Shown one piece after another: positions 17,056 to 25,736 of a stretch of 64,000 nucleotides of DNA; the stretch's first letter is position 1; each line of letters starts with the position of its first letter. Origin of the DNA: Streptomyces sp. BK208 (GTDB lineage: Bacteria > Actinomycetota > Actinomycetes > Streptomycetales > Streptomycetaceae); contig NZ_SOAV01000013.1 in assembly GCF_004364245.1 (NCBI RefSeq), positions 1-64,000 of the forward strand, written 5' to 3'. Both the position numbers and the translations under genes were made by a program. The notes under the pieces are model-generated. The model was not told the DNA's origin. It saw nothing but the letters and a program-made list of their open reading frames with translations, and made no database searches.

Positions 17056-18102
17056 ATGAACCACGTCGCGGACCCCAGCCGCTACGACGGCACCATGCAG
17101 TACCGCCGCACCGGACGCTCCGGGCTCGACCTGCCGGCGCTGTCCCTGGGCTACTGGCACAACTTCGGCGACGACAAGCCGTTCGAGACCCAGCGGCGGA
17201 TCGCCCTGCGCGCCTTCGACCTCGGCATCACCCACCACGACCTCGCCAACAACTACGGCCCGCCCTACGGTTCCGCCGAGACCAACTTCGGCCGGATCAT
17301 GCGGCAGGACCTCGCGCCGTACCGCGACGAGCTGGTGGTGTCCACCAAGGCCGGGTGGGACATGTGGCCCGGTCCTTACGGCCAGGGCGGCGGCTCGCGC
17401 AAGTACGTGCTCGCCTCCCTCGACCAGTCCCTCAGGCGCACGGGTCTGGACTACGTCGACATCTTCTACTCCCACCGCCTGGACGCCTCCACCCCGCTGG
17501 AGGAGACCATGACGGCGCTGGACACGGCGGTGCGGCAGGGCAAGGCGCTCTACGTCGGCATCTCCTCCTACGACGCCGAACGCTCCCGGCAGGCCGCCGC
17601 GATCCTCCGGGACCTGGGCACCCCGCTGCTCATCCACCAGCCGTCGTACAACATGCTCAACCGGTGGATCGAGACCGAGGGCCTGCTCGACGCCGCGGCC
17701 GACGAGGGCTTCGGCGTCATCGGGTTCACCGCGCTGGCGCAGGGGCTGCTCACCGGCCGCTACCTCGACGGCGTGCCCGAGGGGTCGCGTGCCACCCAGG
17801 GGAAGTCCTTCGCCACCGACTGGCTCACCGAGGACACGGTCCGGCGGCTGCGCGCCCTGAACGACATCGCCGCCCGCCGGGGCCAGAGCCTGGCCCAGAT
17901 GGCGCTCGCCTGGGCGCTGCGCGACCCGCGTGTCACATCGCTGGTGATCGGCGCCTCCCGGCCCGAGCAGCTGGAGGAGAACGTGGCCGCCCTGACCAAC
18001 CTCTCCTTCGGGGACGACGAACTCGCCGAGATCGACAAGCACGCGGTCGTCGACGGCGACGTCGACCTGTGGCGGCAGGCCCGCACCGGCGACCTCGGCT
18101 GA
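17056..18102 (+). CDS. Aldo/keto reductase (YghZ/glyceraldehyde-3-phosphate reductase type)
   Basis: 348 aa TIM-barrel oxidoreductase. The catalytic tetrad is represented by D in HHDLANNYG, Y in that motif, K in VSTKAGW and H in FYSHRLD. NADPH-binding residues fall in VIGASRPEQLEENV near the C-terminus. The DMWPGPYGQGGGSRKY insertion is typical of the YghZ group, which reduces glyceraldehyde-3-phosphate and other aldehydes. ATG 17056 with GGAGA upstream. Forty-nine bp after rox on the same strand, so it may respond to the same inducer. Confidence 0.92.
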   Translation: MNHVADPSRYDGTMQYRRTGRSGLDLPALSLGYWHNFGDDKPFETQRRIALRAFDLGITHHDLANNYGPPYGSAETNFGRIMRQDLAPYRDELVVSTKAGWDMWPGPYGQGGGSRKYVLASLDQSLRRTGLDYVDIFYSHRLDASTPLEETMTALDTAVRQGKALYVGISSYDAERSRQAAAILRDLGTPLLIHQPSYNMLNRWIETEGLLDAAADEGFGVIGFTALAQGLLTGRYLDGVPEGSRATQGKSFATDWLTEDTVRRLRALNDIAARRGQSLAQMALAWALRDPRVTSLVIGASRPEQLEENVAALTNLSFGDDELAEIDKHAVVDGDVDLWRQARTGDLG

Positions 18103-18131
18103 GACACCGGGGCCGCCGTGGAGCCGGCCGG

Positions 18132-19313
18132 TCAGGACGGGGCCGCGCCGGTGACGCGCAGCATCCGGGGCGAGCGGCCGGCCGGCTCGGGCAGCCGCAA
18201 GGGCTCCCGCCCCGGCGTGACGGTGCCCAGCAGCGCGGCCCGGCGCGCCCCCGTCCCCGAGGGGATCGCGCCGGGCAGGCCGTTGACGGTCAGGAACCCC
18301 AGCAGGGCGAAGGCCAGGGCCTCCTTGGCGTCCGGCGGCAGCCCGAGCGCGTCGCTGGAGTCGAGGGTCACCCCGGGCAGCTCCTCGGCCAGCATGCCCA
18401 TCAGGACGGGATTGTGCGCACCGCCGCCGGAGACGACGAGCCGCGTGACGCCGTGGGCGCGGCAGGCGCCGGCCACCGTGACGGCGGTGAGCCTGGCCAG
18501 GGTCGCCAGGACGTCGTCGGGCTCCGCGACCGGCGCCGCGGCGAGCGCGTCGAGCAGGTACGGCAGGTGGAACTGCTCCTTGCCGGTGCTCTTGGGAGCG
18601 GGCCTCGCGTAGTAGGGATCGTCCAGCAGCACCCTGAGCAGCGCCGGGTCGACCCGCCCCGCCCCCGCCCGGCGTCCGTCCTCGTCGTACTCGGCCGCGC
18701 CGCCGGTGAAGTGCCGTACGGCGGCGTCCATCAGGGCGTTGGCGGGCCCGGTGTCGAAGGCCAGCGGCTCGGCGCCGGGAGCGACGACGGTGACGTTGGC
18801 GATGCCGCCCAGGTTGAGGGCGGCGGGGACGCCGGGCAGCGCGGCCAGGGCGAGGACGTCGGTCATGGCGACCAGCGGCGCCCCCTGACCGCCGGCCGCG
18901 ACGTCCCTGCTGCGCAGGTCGGAGACGACGGGCAGACCGGTCGCCTCGGCGATCCAGGCGGGCTGGCCGAGCTGGAGGGTGCCGTGCACGGTGCCGTCCT
19001 CGACCCAGTGGTACATGGTCTGCCCGTGCGAGACCACCAGATCCGCGGCGCCCCCGCACAGCTCGCGCACCGCCCGCACGGCCACGTCGGCGAACGCCTG
19101 CCCGACCCCGGTGTCGAGCCGGGCGACCGTCCGCATCGTCGCCGCCGACGGCGGCAGACTGCTCGCGATCAGATCGCGCAGCTCGTCCGGGTAGGGGGCG
19201 GAGAGATGGCCCAGCGGGCGCATCACCAGGACCTCACCCCGCAGTTCGAGGTCTGCGGCGGCCGCCTCGATGGCGTCGTAGGACGTGCCTGACATCAGGC
19301 CGATCACACGCAC
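18132..19313 (-). CDS. anmK: Anhydro-N-acetylmuramic acid kinase
   Basis: 393 aa member of the AnmK family, which opens and phosphorylates 1,6-anhydro-MurNAc from cell-wall turnover. Motifs: ATP-binding GLMSGTSYDAIEAA (5-18, variant of SGTSLDGVD), SHGQTMYH, LNLGGIANVT, FDTGPANALMD and the C-terminal VSGGGAHNPVLM. GTG 19313 with GGAG upstream. Last gene of a three-gene operon with the symporter and a BadF-type sugar kinase. No MurQ etherase lies nearby, so MurNAc-6-phosphate must be handled elsewhere. Confidence 0.93.
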   Translation of the reverse strand: MRVIGLMSGTSYDAIEAAAADLELRGEVLVMRPLGHLSAPYPDELRDLIASSLPPSAATMRTVARLDTGVGQAFADVAVRAVRELCGGAADLVVSHGQTMYHWVEDGTVHGTLQLGQPAWIAEATGLPVVSDLRSRDVAAGGQGAPLVAMTDVLALAALPGVPAALNLGGIANVTVVAPGAEPLAFDTGPANALMDAAVRHFTGGAAEYDEDGRRAGAGRVDPALLRVLLDDPYYARPAPKSTGKEQFHLPYLLDALAAAPVAEPDDVLATLARLTAVTVAGACRAHGVTRLVVSGGGAHNPVLMGMLAEELPGVTLDSSDALGLPPDAKEALAFALLGFLTVNGLPGAIPSGTGARRAALLGTVTPGREPLRLPEPAGRSPRMLRVTGAAPS

Positions 19314-19359
19314 GGGGTACTCCTGCGGGGGTTGGACGAGCCGGACGGGATCCGCCCGG

Positions 19360-20931
19360 TCAGTTGCGGCCGGCCGTCGTGGTCAGCTGGTCGGGTCCGG
19401 CGCCGGGCTCCTCGTCGAGGGCCGGGCTCCCCGTGGCCTGCGGCGCCCGGTGGAACAGGCTCAGTACGCCGCCCACGAGCAGGGTGATCAGCACGCCGAT
19501 GGGCACCAGCCACTGGGCCGCGATCGCCTGGGACACCGTGGTCCCGCCCGTGGTGACGTCGATCTTCACCTCGCGCACGATGTACGTCATCACCCCGATG
19601 GTGACCAGGAAGGCCACGATGGAGTCGACCTCGTTGGCCCGCTTGACCAGCCGCCCCAGCAGGAAGGCGCCGAGCAGCGCCCCGTAGGTGTACCCGGCGA
19701 TGGTCAGACCGGTCAGGTACACGTTGCCCGTGCTCGCGCTGAAGGCGCAGGCGAAGACGGCCATGAGCGTCGCCCACACCAGCGTCATCCAGCGGGCGAG
19801 CCTGAGCAGCGCCTCCTCGGACGGTGTGGTGCGGAAGAAGCTGTGGATGATGTCGGCGACCGTCGAGTTCGACATGGAGTTCAGCGCCGAGGACAGCGAC
19901 CCCATCGCGGCGCCCAGGATGCCGGCCACGAGCAGGCCCGAGACGATCACGGGCAGCCCGTGCAGGATGAACTCCGGGTAGAGGTTGTCCGAGCTGGACA
20001 GCCCCAGCTCCGAGAAGGACTTGCCCTGGTTGTACGACCACAGCAGCGCGCCGACGAGGGAGAAGGCGGCGAACTGGACGGTGACGAAGACACCCGAGGC
20101 GATCATGGCCTTCTGGCCCTCGCGCAGCGTCCTCGTCGCCAGCACGCGCTGGACGATCAGCTGGTCGGAGCCGTGCGAGGCCATGGCGAAGATGGCGCCG
20201 CCGATGATGGCGGTGGGCAGGGCGAACGGGCTGGTGAGGATGTGGGCGAGGTCGAAGTCGGTGTCGAAGAGGGTGAACTTCCCGGCGTCCAGCGCACGCG
20301 CGTAGCCGTCACCGCCGACGTGGGCGGAGAGCACCGCCACGGCGAGGACCGCGCCGCCGAGGTAGAGGACCATCTGGATGGCGTCGGTCCAGATGACCGC
20401 CTTGATGCCGCCCAGGTAGGTGTAGACGACGGTGATCAGCGTGATCACGATGATGATCACGCGGTAGCTCGCGTGCACACCGAACTCGTCGAGCAGCAGC
20501 TTGATCGGGATGGCGGAGGCGAACAGCCGCACGCCCTCGGCCAGCAGCCGGGTGAACACGAAGGTCACCGACGCGAGCCCCTGCAGCTTCAGCCCGAACC
20601 GGTCGCCCAGGTACTGGTAGGCGCTGACGAAGCCGCCGCGCTTGTAGAGGGGGATCAGCACGGTGGCGACGACGACGCGTCCGATGACGTAGCCGAGGGC
20701 GAGTTCGACGTTGCCGAAGGCCTGGCCGCTGTAGGCGCCGCCGGGCACGCTGATCACGGTCAGCACACTCGTCTCGGTGGCGACGACGGAGAAGGAGACC
20801 GTCCACCACGGCATGTGGCCTTCACCGACGAAGTAGTCCTTCGCCGACTTCTGCCGGCCTGCCTTCCGCAGGCCGATCCAGGCGATCCCGATCAGGTAGA
20901 CCACGATCACCACGAGGTCGAGCTGGCGCAC
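19360..20931 (-). CDS. Sodium:solute symporter (SSS family), putative amino-sugar uptake
   Basis: 523 aa with about 13 hydrophobic segments. SSS hallmarks include the N-terminal GLRKAGRQKSAKDYFVG, SVVATETSVLTVISVPG and TYTYLGG-like VVYTYLGGIKAVIWTDAIQM. The soluble C-tail is short. GTG 20931 follows GGAGC. The gene starts 8 bp after the kinase stop, and anmK follows 46 bp later, so the likely cargo is an N-acetyl or anhydro amino sugar (inference from context). A sodium symporter rather than a PTS or ABC system is unusual for this role. Confidence 0.88.
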   Translation of the reverse strand: MRQLDLVVIVVYLIGIAWIGLRKAGRQKSAKDYFVGEGHMPWWTVSFSVVATETSVLTVISVPGGAYSGQAFGNVELALGYVIGRVVVATVLIPLYKRGGFVSAYQYLGDRFGLKLQGLASVTFVFTRLLAEGVRLFASAIPIKLLLDEFGVHASYRVIIIVITLITVVYTYLGGIKAVIWTDAIQMVLYLGGAVLAVAVLSAHVGGDGYARALDAGKFTLFDTDFDLAHILTSPFALPTAIIGGAIFAMASHGSDQLIVQRVLATRTLREGQKAMIASGVFVTVQFAAFSLVGALLWSYNQGKSFSELGLSSSDNLYPEFILHGLPVIVSGLLVAGILGAAMGSLSSALNSMSNSTVADIIHSFFRTTPSEEALLRLARWMTLVWATLMAVFACAFSASTGNVYLTGLTIAGYTYGALLGAFLLGRLVKRANEVDSIVAFLVTIGVMTYIVREVKIDVTTGGTTVSQAIAAQWLVPIGVLITLLVGGVLSLFHRAPQATGSPALDEEPGAGPDQLTTTAGRN

Positions 20932-20939
20932 GCTTGCTC

Positions 20940-21941
20940 CTAGGCACTGGCCGGTGGGGTCGCCGGCGTGGGGAGAGGGGGGAGGGGAGAGGTCCGGCGG
21001 ACGCGGACGACGAGGGAGGTGCGCGGGGTGCTGCGGTCCACGGCCAGCAGCCGGGCCCCGTCCAGGGGGTCGCCGAGCGGGGCCGTGAGCCGCACGGGCA
21101 GTCCGGAACCGGTGAGGGCGGCCGTCAACGGCGCCATCAGGGCCGGGCCGAGACCGGTCAGCCCGCCGGTGACGGCCAGCGGCAGCGGGGCGCCGCCACA
21201 GGTGATCCGGCCGGCCGCCGCGAGCGCGGTCTCGGCGAGGTCGGCGGCCGCGTCCCGGACGATGACCGCGGCCACGTCGTCCCCGGCCTCGGCGAGGCGG
21301 GCCACCTCGGGGGCGAACGAGGCGGCCGTGCGGGCGGGATTCCCGTCCCGTGCGACGGCCGCCGGAAGGCGTTCGAGGTCGCCGAAGAGGCCGGCGGCGG
21401 CGTCCAGCAGAGCGGTGGCCGGGCCCCGTCCGTCGTGGGCGCGCAGGGCCGCGCGCAGTCCGGCGGTGCCGATCCGGGCGCCGCTGCCGTCGTCGCCGAG
21501 CAGGGGACCCCACCCGTCGACGCGGGCGTAGGCCCCGTCGGCGCCGATGCCGACCGCGACCGATCCGGTGCCGATCGCCAGGACCACCCCCGCCCGGCCG
21601 CCGAGCGCGCCGGCGTGCGCGGTGACCGCGTCGCTGGTGACGGCGGCCTCCTCGACGGGCAGGTCGTCGAGGAGGGCATCGGCCAGGGAACGGGACGCCG
21701 CGGGGGCCGAAGCCGCTCCGGCGGCGCCCACCAGGACCGCTTCCGGCCGGGAGCCGTCCCGCTCCCCCAGGAGCGGCTCGACGGCGGCGCGCACGGCGGC
21801 ACGGGCCGCCGCCACACCGTCGGGCGCGGCAAGACCCGGAGCACCGGCCACGGAACTGACGGCCCGTGACGAGTCGGCGCTGTTCCACAGCACGGCGCGG
21901 CAACCGGTCTTCCCGAGATCTACCGCCACTACTGAAGTCAT
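20940..21941 (-). CDS. BadF/BadG-type ATPase, N-acetylglucosamine kinase-like
   Basis: 333 aa actin-fold sugar kinase. Phosphate-1 motif VVAVDLGKTGCRAVLW (residues 4-19), catalytic region VTSDAVTAHAGALGG, phosphate-2 VLAIGTGSVAVGIG followed by GWGPLLGDDGSGARIG (a GlcNAc-kinase-type sequence), and adenosine-site AVTGGL. Probably phosphorylates GlcNAc or a related sugar in the cytoplasm. ATG 21941. First gene of the operon; the promoter TTGACA-18-CATACT lies in the divergent operator. Confidence 0.88.
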   Translation of the reverse strand: MTSVVAVDLGKTGCRAVLWNSADSSRAVSSVAGAPGLAAPDGVAAARAAVRAAVEPLLGERDGSRPEAVLVGAAGAASAPAASRSLADALLDDLPVEEAAVTSDAVTAHAGALGGRAGVVLAIGTGSVAVGIGADGAYARVDGWGPLLGDDGSGARIGTAGLRAALRAHDGRGPATALLDAAAGLFGDLERLPAAVARDGNPARTAASFAPEVARLAEAGDDVAAVIVRDAAADLAETALAAAGRITCGGAPLPLAVTGGLTGLGPALMAPLTAALTGSGLPVRLTAPLGDPLDGARLLAVDRSTPRTSLVVRVRRTSPLPPLPTPATPPASA

Positions 21942-22019
21942 ACGGCTCGCCCTTTGCCCGAGGGACCCGGCACGTCGAGAGCCACCGGGTCGTCGGTGAC
22001 CGGTGCGGATCGCCGTCCG

Positions 22020-22111
22020 AGTATGGGAACGCCGCCCTCCGTATGTCAATAAGTAACGTCGCGTCGTTCTCCACGTAACTTTTTGACCCCCTCGGGCCGC
22101 CCCATTACTCT
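22020..22111. promoter_or_regulatory. Divergent promoters inside a mirrored operator (RpiR regulon)
   Basis: Arms GTCAATAAGTAACGT (22045-22059) and ACGTAACTTTTTGAC (22073-22087) match at 13 of 15 positions as an inverted repeat with a 13-bp spacer. Leftward promoter: TTGACA (22049-22044), 18 bp, CATACT (22025-22020). Rightward promoter: TTGACC (22083-22088), 17 bp, TACTCT (22106-22111). Each -35 sits at the outer end of one arm. Confidence 0.7.
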
Positions 22112-22136
22112 GTGCGCATCACTCCCAGGAGGGGCC

Positions 22137-23072
22137 ATGGTCCGCCAGTCCTCGTCCCGTGAGCCGGAGCCGTCCGCCCAGGACGCCCCGCTCGCCGACA
22201 TCCTCACGCGCGTCCGCGCCGCCCGGCCCTCCCTGGCCCCCTCGGAACGCCGGGTGGCCGACGTGGTCCTCGCCGACCCGGGGCAGGTGGCGGAGCTGTC
22301 CATCCACGCGCTCGGGGAGCGGGCGAGCACCTCGGCGGCCACCGTGATGCGGTTCTGCCGCACCGTCGGCACGGGCAACTACCCGCAGCTGCGCCTGGCG
22401 CTGGCCGCGGCCGCCGCGCGGGAGCACGCGCTGGGCGGCGACCGGGCGGCGCAGGGCGGCACCGACATCAGCCCGACGGACTCGCTGGACCGGATAGTCA
22501 GCAAGATCATCTACAACGAGGTCCGGGCCCTGGAGGACTCGGGTGCCGAACTGGACATCGACGCGCTGGGCCGGGCGGTCGACGCGGTGGCCAAGGCCCG
22601 CAGGGTCGACATCTTCGGCGTGGGGGCCAGCGCGTTCGTCGGCCAGGACCTGCACCAGAAGCTCCACCGCATAGGCCGGATGGCCTTCATCTGGAGCGAC
22701 CGGCACGCGGCGCTCACCGCGACGGCCCTGCTGGGGCCCGGCGACGTGGCCCTGGCCGTCTCCCATTCCGGGGAGACGGAGGACACCACCGAGCCCCTCC
22801 AGGCCGCGGGCGAACGCGGAGCCACCACCATCGCCCTGACCAACGACCCCGGCTCCACCCTCGCGACCAGCGCCGACCTCGTCCTCACGACCTGCGCCAG
22901 GGAAACGCCGTTCCGCTCCGGCGCGACCGTCAGCCGCATCGCCCAACTCGCCGTCATCGACTGCCTGTTCGTCGGCGTCGCGCAGCGCTCCTACGACGCG
23001 GCGACCACCGCCCTCGAAGAGACCTACGGGGCCGTCCAGCGCCGTCGGCGCCCCACCCGCCGCACCGGGTGA
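22137..23072 (+). CDS. MurR/RpiR family transcriptional regulator
   Basis: 311 aa: N-terminal HTH_6 domain (about 20-95, LAPSERRVADVVLADPGQVAELSIHALG then SAATVMRFCRTVG) and a SIS sugar-phosphate-binding domain (about 140-275, VDIFGVGASAFVGQDLHQKL, VSHSGETEDT). Such proteins sense phosphosugars such as MurNAc-6-P or GlcNAc-6-P. ATG 22137 is preceded by AGGAGGGG. Divergent from the kinase-symporter-anmK operon, with both promoters inside one inverted repeat, so it probably controls itself and that operon. Confidence 0.93.
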   Translation: MVRQSSSREPEPSAQDAPLADILTRVRAARPSLAPSERRVADVVLADPGQVAELSIHALGERASTSAATVMRFCRTVGTGNYPQLRLALAAAAAREHALGGDRAAQGGTDISPTDSLDRIVSKIIYNEVRALEDSGAELDIDALGRAVDAVAKARRVDIFGVGASAFVGQDLHQKLHRIGRMAFIWSDRHAALTATALLGPGDVALAVSHSGETEDTTEPLQAAGERGATTIALTNDPGSTLATSADLVLTTCARETPFRSGATVSRIAQLAVIDCLFVGVAQRSYDAATTALEETYGAVQRRRRPTRRTG

Positions 23073-23119
23073 CGGCGGGGCACGGCCGCACCGGGTGACG
23101 GAGGGGCACGGCCGCACCG
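23061..23119. repeat. 26-bp tandem duplication across the RpiR stop codon
   Basis: Units at 23061-23086 and 23087-23112 differ at one base; a third partial copy (CGCACCG) follows. The RpiR stop codon is within the first unit. Confidence 0.75.
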
Positions 23120-23134
23120 TCCCCACGTCTCCCG

Positions 23135-24310
23135 TCAGACGGACCCGTCCTCGCGCAGACTCGTCACCAGGTCGCGCGGCAGACCGTGGGTGTCGTGGAG
23201 GTAGGCGAAGTCGTCCTCTCCCAGCGGGCCCCGGAAGCGGGGCCTGGCGAGCACGTTCCGGCCGCGTCGCAGCAACCGCCGGAAGCGGTGCTCCTCGTCC
23301 ACCAGCAGGCGCCGTACGAGGTCGGGGTCGACGTCCTGCCGGAAGTGGTCCGAGGTGTGCGTGATCAGCTCGTCCGGCAGGTCGCCGATCCCGCGTGCGG
23401 GGTCGTCCCGCCACAGCACGGTGAGCAGCCGTCGCACCAGGCGGCGCAGCACGTAGCCCTGGCCGGTGGGGGAGGGGCGGACTCCGTCGCCGACGACCAC
23501 GACGACCGACCGGAGGTGGTCGCAGACGATCCGGAAGGAGGGTTCGTCCAGCGGCCACAGGGTGGGCAGCACCCGCCGCCACGGCTCGAAGACGTCGCAG
23601 TCGAACACCGACGGCTTGCCCTGCAGCAGCGAGGCGAGGCGCTCCAGGCCCAGACCGGTGTCGACGTTGCGCTGCGGCAGTGGCACCAGACGGCCGTCGT
23701 CGAGCCGGCGGTGGCGCATCATCACGTGGTTCCACACCTCCACCCAGCGGTCGTCGCCCGTGGGCGTGGACCGGGGAGGGGTGTCACCGCTCCACAGGAA
23801 GATCTCCGAATCGGGCCCGCACGGGCCGACCGGCCCGTTGGACCACCAGTTGTCGTCCACCGTCAGCTCCACGGGAACACCCCGTTCCTGCCACAGCCGC
23901 AGGGACTCGGTGTCCGGCCCGACCTGCTCGTCACCTCCGAACACGGTGGCGTGCAGGAGGCCCGGGTCGACGCCGAGACCCTCGGTGAGCAGCCGGTGGC
24001 CCCAGTCGAGACTCCGGGTGCCCCCGTAGTCGCCCAGCGACCACGTGCCGAGCATCTGGAACACCGTCAGGTGGGTGCCGTCGCCGACCTCGTCCAGGTC
24101 CGTGGTGCGCAGGCAGCGCTGGACGTTGACCAGCCGCCGGCCCAGCGGGTGGGGGCGGCCCTCCAGGTACGGGGTGAGCGGGTGCATGCCGGCGCTGGTG
24201 AACAGCACGGGGCCGCCGGGTTCGGGCAGCAGCGTCGAGCCGGTGATCCGGCGGTGACCGTGGTCCTCGTAGTACTCGACGAACGTGCGGATGATCTGCT
24301 CGGTGTCCAT
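23135..24310 (-). CDS. Stand-alone alanyl-tRNA synthetase catalytic domain (truncated paralogue)
   Basis: 391 aa against roughly 880 for normal AlaRS. Class II motif 1 (LFTSAGMHPLTPYLEG), motif 2 (NVQRCLRTTDLDEVGDG then FQMLGTWSLGDYG), GPCGPDSEIF, DHLRSVVVVVGDGVRPS, GYVLRRLVRR and motif 3 (NVDTGLGLERLASLL) are all recognisable. It ends at HDTHGLPRDLVTSLRED, where full AlaRS continues into editing and C-Ala domains, both absent. It may activate alanine for tRNA-dependent secondary metabolism, or be a resistant or regulatory paralogue (inference). ATG 24310 with AAGGAG. Neighbours are RpiR (convergent) and LysR upstream on the same strand. Confidence 0.88.
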   Translation of the reverse strand: MDTEQIIRTFVEYYEDHGHRRITGSTLLPEPGGPVLFTSAGMHPLTPYLEGRPHPLGRRLVNVQRCLRTTDLDEVGDGTHLTVFQMLGTWSLGDYGGTRSLDWGHRLLTEGLGVDPGLLHATVFGGDEQVGPDTESLRLWQERGVPVELTVDDNWWSNGPVGPCGPDSEIFLWSGDTPPRSTPTGDDRWVEVWNHVMMRHRRLDDGRLVPLPQRNVDTGLGLERLASLLQGKPSVFDCDVFEPWRRVLPTLWPLDEPSFRIVCDHLRSVVVVVGDGVRPSPTGQGYVLRRLVRRLLTVLWRDDPARGIGDLPDELITHTSDHFRQDVDPDLVRRLLVDEEHRFRRLLRRGRNVLARPRFRGPLGEDDFAYLHDTHGLPRDLVTSLREDGSV

Positions 24311-24449
24311 GGGGTGACTCCTTCGCTGTGCGACGGGAGGGGCACCGGAGAACGGAACCCGGCGGTCGTCGCTGCGCGAGGCGAAGGCGTCGGAGCGCCA
24401 CGCGGAACACCGGCGGGCCGTTTCCGGTCGCCGGTGGAAAGGGGGAAGG

Positions 24450-24518
24450 TCAGACGGCGGCAACCGGCGAGCTGGTCGCTCGCGCGGTCGCGGAGATGCT
24501 GCTGCCGGTGACGTTCAT
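24450..24518 (-). CDS. Candidate 22-aa leader peptide upstream of the AlaRS paralogue
   Basis: ATG 24518 opens a frame ending TGA at 24450. The peptide begins MNVTGSSISATARATSS and is rich in Ser, Thr and Ala (five Ala codons). A 7-bp hairpin (CACCGGC/GCCGGTG) lies between it and the AlaRS gene. No strong ribosome site is visible, so this may be chance. Confidence 0.25.
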   Translation of the reverse strand: MNVTGSSISATARATSSPVAAV

Positions 24519-24609
24519 GCCACGAAGGTAACTCGTCGGGCGTCCGGACGCACGCGACTATGCGCGGGACAGCGTGTGTGGTCGCGCCCGGTCGGGAAGC
24601 GGGCGTTCC

Positions 24610-25587
24610 TCAGAAGCCGGGCCCGCCTTCGCCGGCGCCGTCCGGTGGCGAAGGCGCCCAGGTGGGGAGCCAGGTGTCCGCGGGCAGCGGGTCCAGGGTC
24701 GCGAAGTGGCCGACGACGGCCCGCAGGCCCGGGTGCGGATTCTCCCGGGGGAGGAGGAGGGAGAGCGGGTAGGCGAGTGTGGGACGCGCGACGGGGATGC
24801 GGCGCAGGTCGTGGCCGGCCGGCCAGGCGTACCGGTCGCGGGAGCCCACCAGGGTGGCCACGTCGTCGGAGTCGGCGAGGATGTCGAGGAGTACCTCGTT
24901 GCCGAAGTTCGGGCCCGCCGCGTCCACGCGGAGACCGAACGCGGCGGTGAGCTGATCGTAGAAGTCCGCCCATTCGCTGCCCGGTGCGATCCCCGGCACC
25001 CAGATCCGGTGCCCGCGCAGCCGCTCCGGGGTCAGCGTGCGTGCGGCGGCGAGCGGGTGCTTCGGGCCGACGAGGAGTTCCAGTGGGGAGTGGAACGCGT
25101 GGATCATCCGCACGTCGCTCGGCAGGGCGGCCGGGTCGGTGACCGAGCGGAACGAGGCGTCGACGTCGCCCGCCTGTACGGCGGCCACCGCCAGACGCGG
25201 ATCGTCGACCCGGAGCGTCACCACGTCGAGTGCGGTCCCGGGGTGCGAGCGCCAGTAGTCGTGCAGGACGACGGCCTGAGCGCTCCGCAGACCGAGGACG
25301 TCGATCCGCAGGGCCCGCGAACCCCGCGCGATCGCGGCGACGGCGCGGTCGGCGTCCGCGACGATGTTCCGGGCGTGTGCCAGGAAGGCCTGTCCGTCGA
25401 GCGTCAGCTCCACTCCTCGGGCGGTGCGGGTGAACAACCGGACGTCGAGCGTGCGCTCCAGCGCGGCGATGCGCTTCGAGACGGCCTGCTGCGTCACACC
25501 GAGTTCGTCGGCCGCGTGCCGGAGCTGGCCCAGTTCGGCCGCGCGGACGAACGACCGCACCGCTTCGGTATCCATGGCGGTGAGCAT
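24610..25587 (-). CDS. LysR family transcriptional regulator
   Basis: 325 aa: winged HTH (about 8-65, LRHAADELGVTQQAVSKRIAALERTLDVRLFTRTARG) and a periplasmic-binding-like effector domain. ATG 25587 is chosen since AAGGG lies 7-8 nt upstream; the internal ATG 25575 lacks a site. The perfect inverted repeat at 25602-25616 immediately upstream is a probable autoregulatory site. It is divergent from the secreted EEP hydrolase and upstream of the AlaRS paralogue, so either could be a target. Confidence 0.9.
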   Translation of the reverse strand: MLTAMDTEAVRSFVRAAELGQLRHAADELGVTQQAVSKRIAALERTLDVRLFTRTARGVELTLDGQAFLAHARNIVADADRAVAAIARGSRALRIDVLGLRSAQAVVLHDYWRSHPGTALDVVTLRVDDPRLAVAAVQAGDVDASFRSVTDPAALPSDVRMIHAFHSPLELLVGPKHPLAAARTLTPERLRGHRIWVPGIAPGSEWADFYDQLTAAFGLRVDAAGPNFGNEVLLDILADSDDVATLVGSRDRYAWPAGHDLRRIPVARPTLAYPLSLLLPRENPHPGLRAVVGHFATLDPLPADTWLPTWAPSPPDGAGEGGPGF

Positions 25588-25601
25588 AACGCTGCCCTTC
25601 G

Positions 25602-25616
25602 ACAACCGATGGTTGT
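25602..25616. promoter_or_regulatory. Inverted repeat upstream of LysR gene
   Basis: ACAACC, GAT, GGTTGT is a perfect 15-bp inverted repeat 15 bp upstream of the LysR start, compatible with a LysR-type recognition site. Confidence 0.5.
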
Positions 25617-25736
25617 GGCCGGCCGGCAGCGGCCGTGGCCGGAGACGACAGGCCGCCGGCCTCGTCCCGTCCCGCGTGCCATAACCTCGTTGGTGGAAAG
25701 GTCAGTTGTCATGGGTGTCCGCACAAGGAGGCGACG

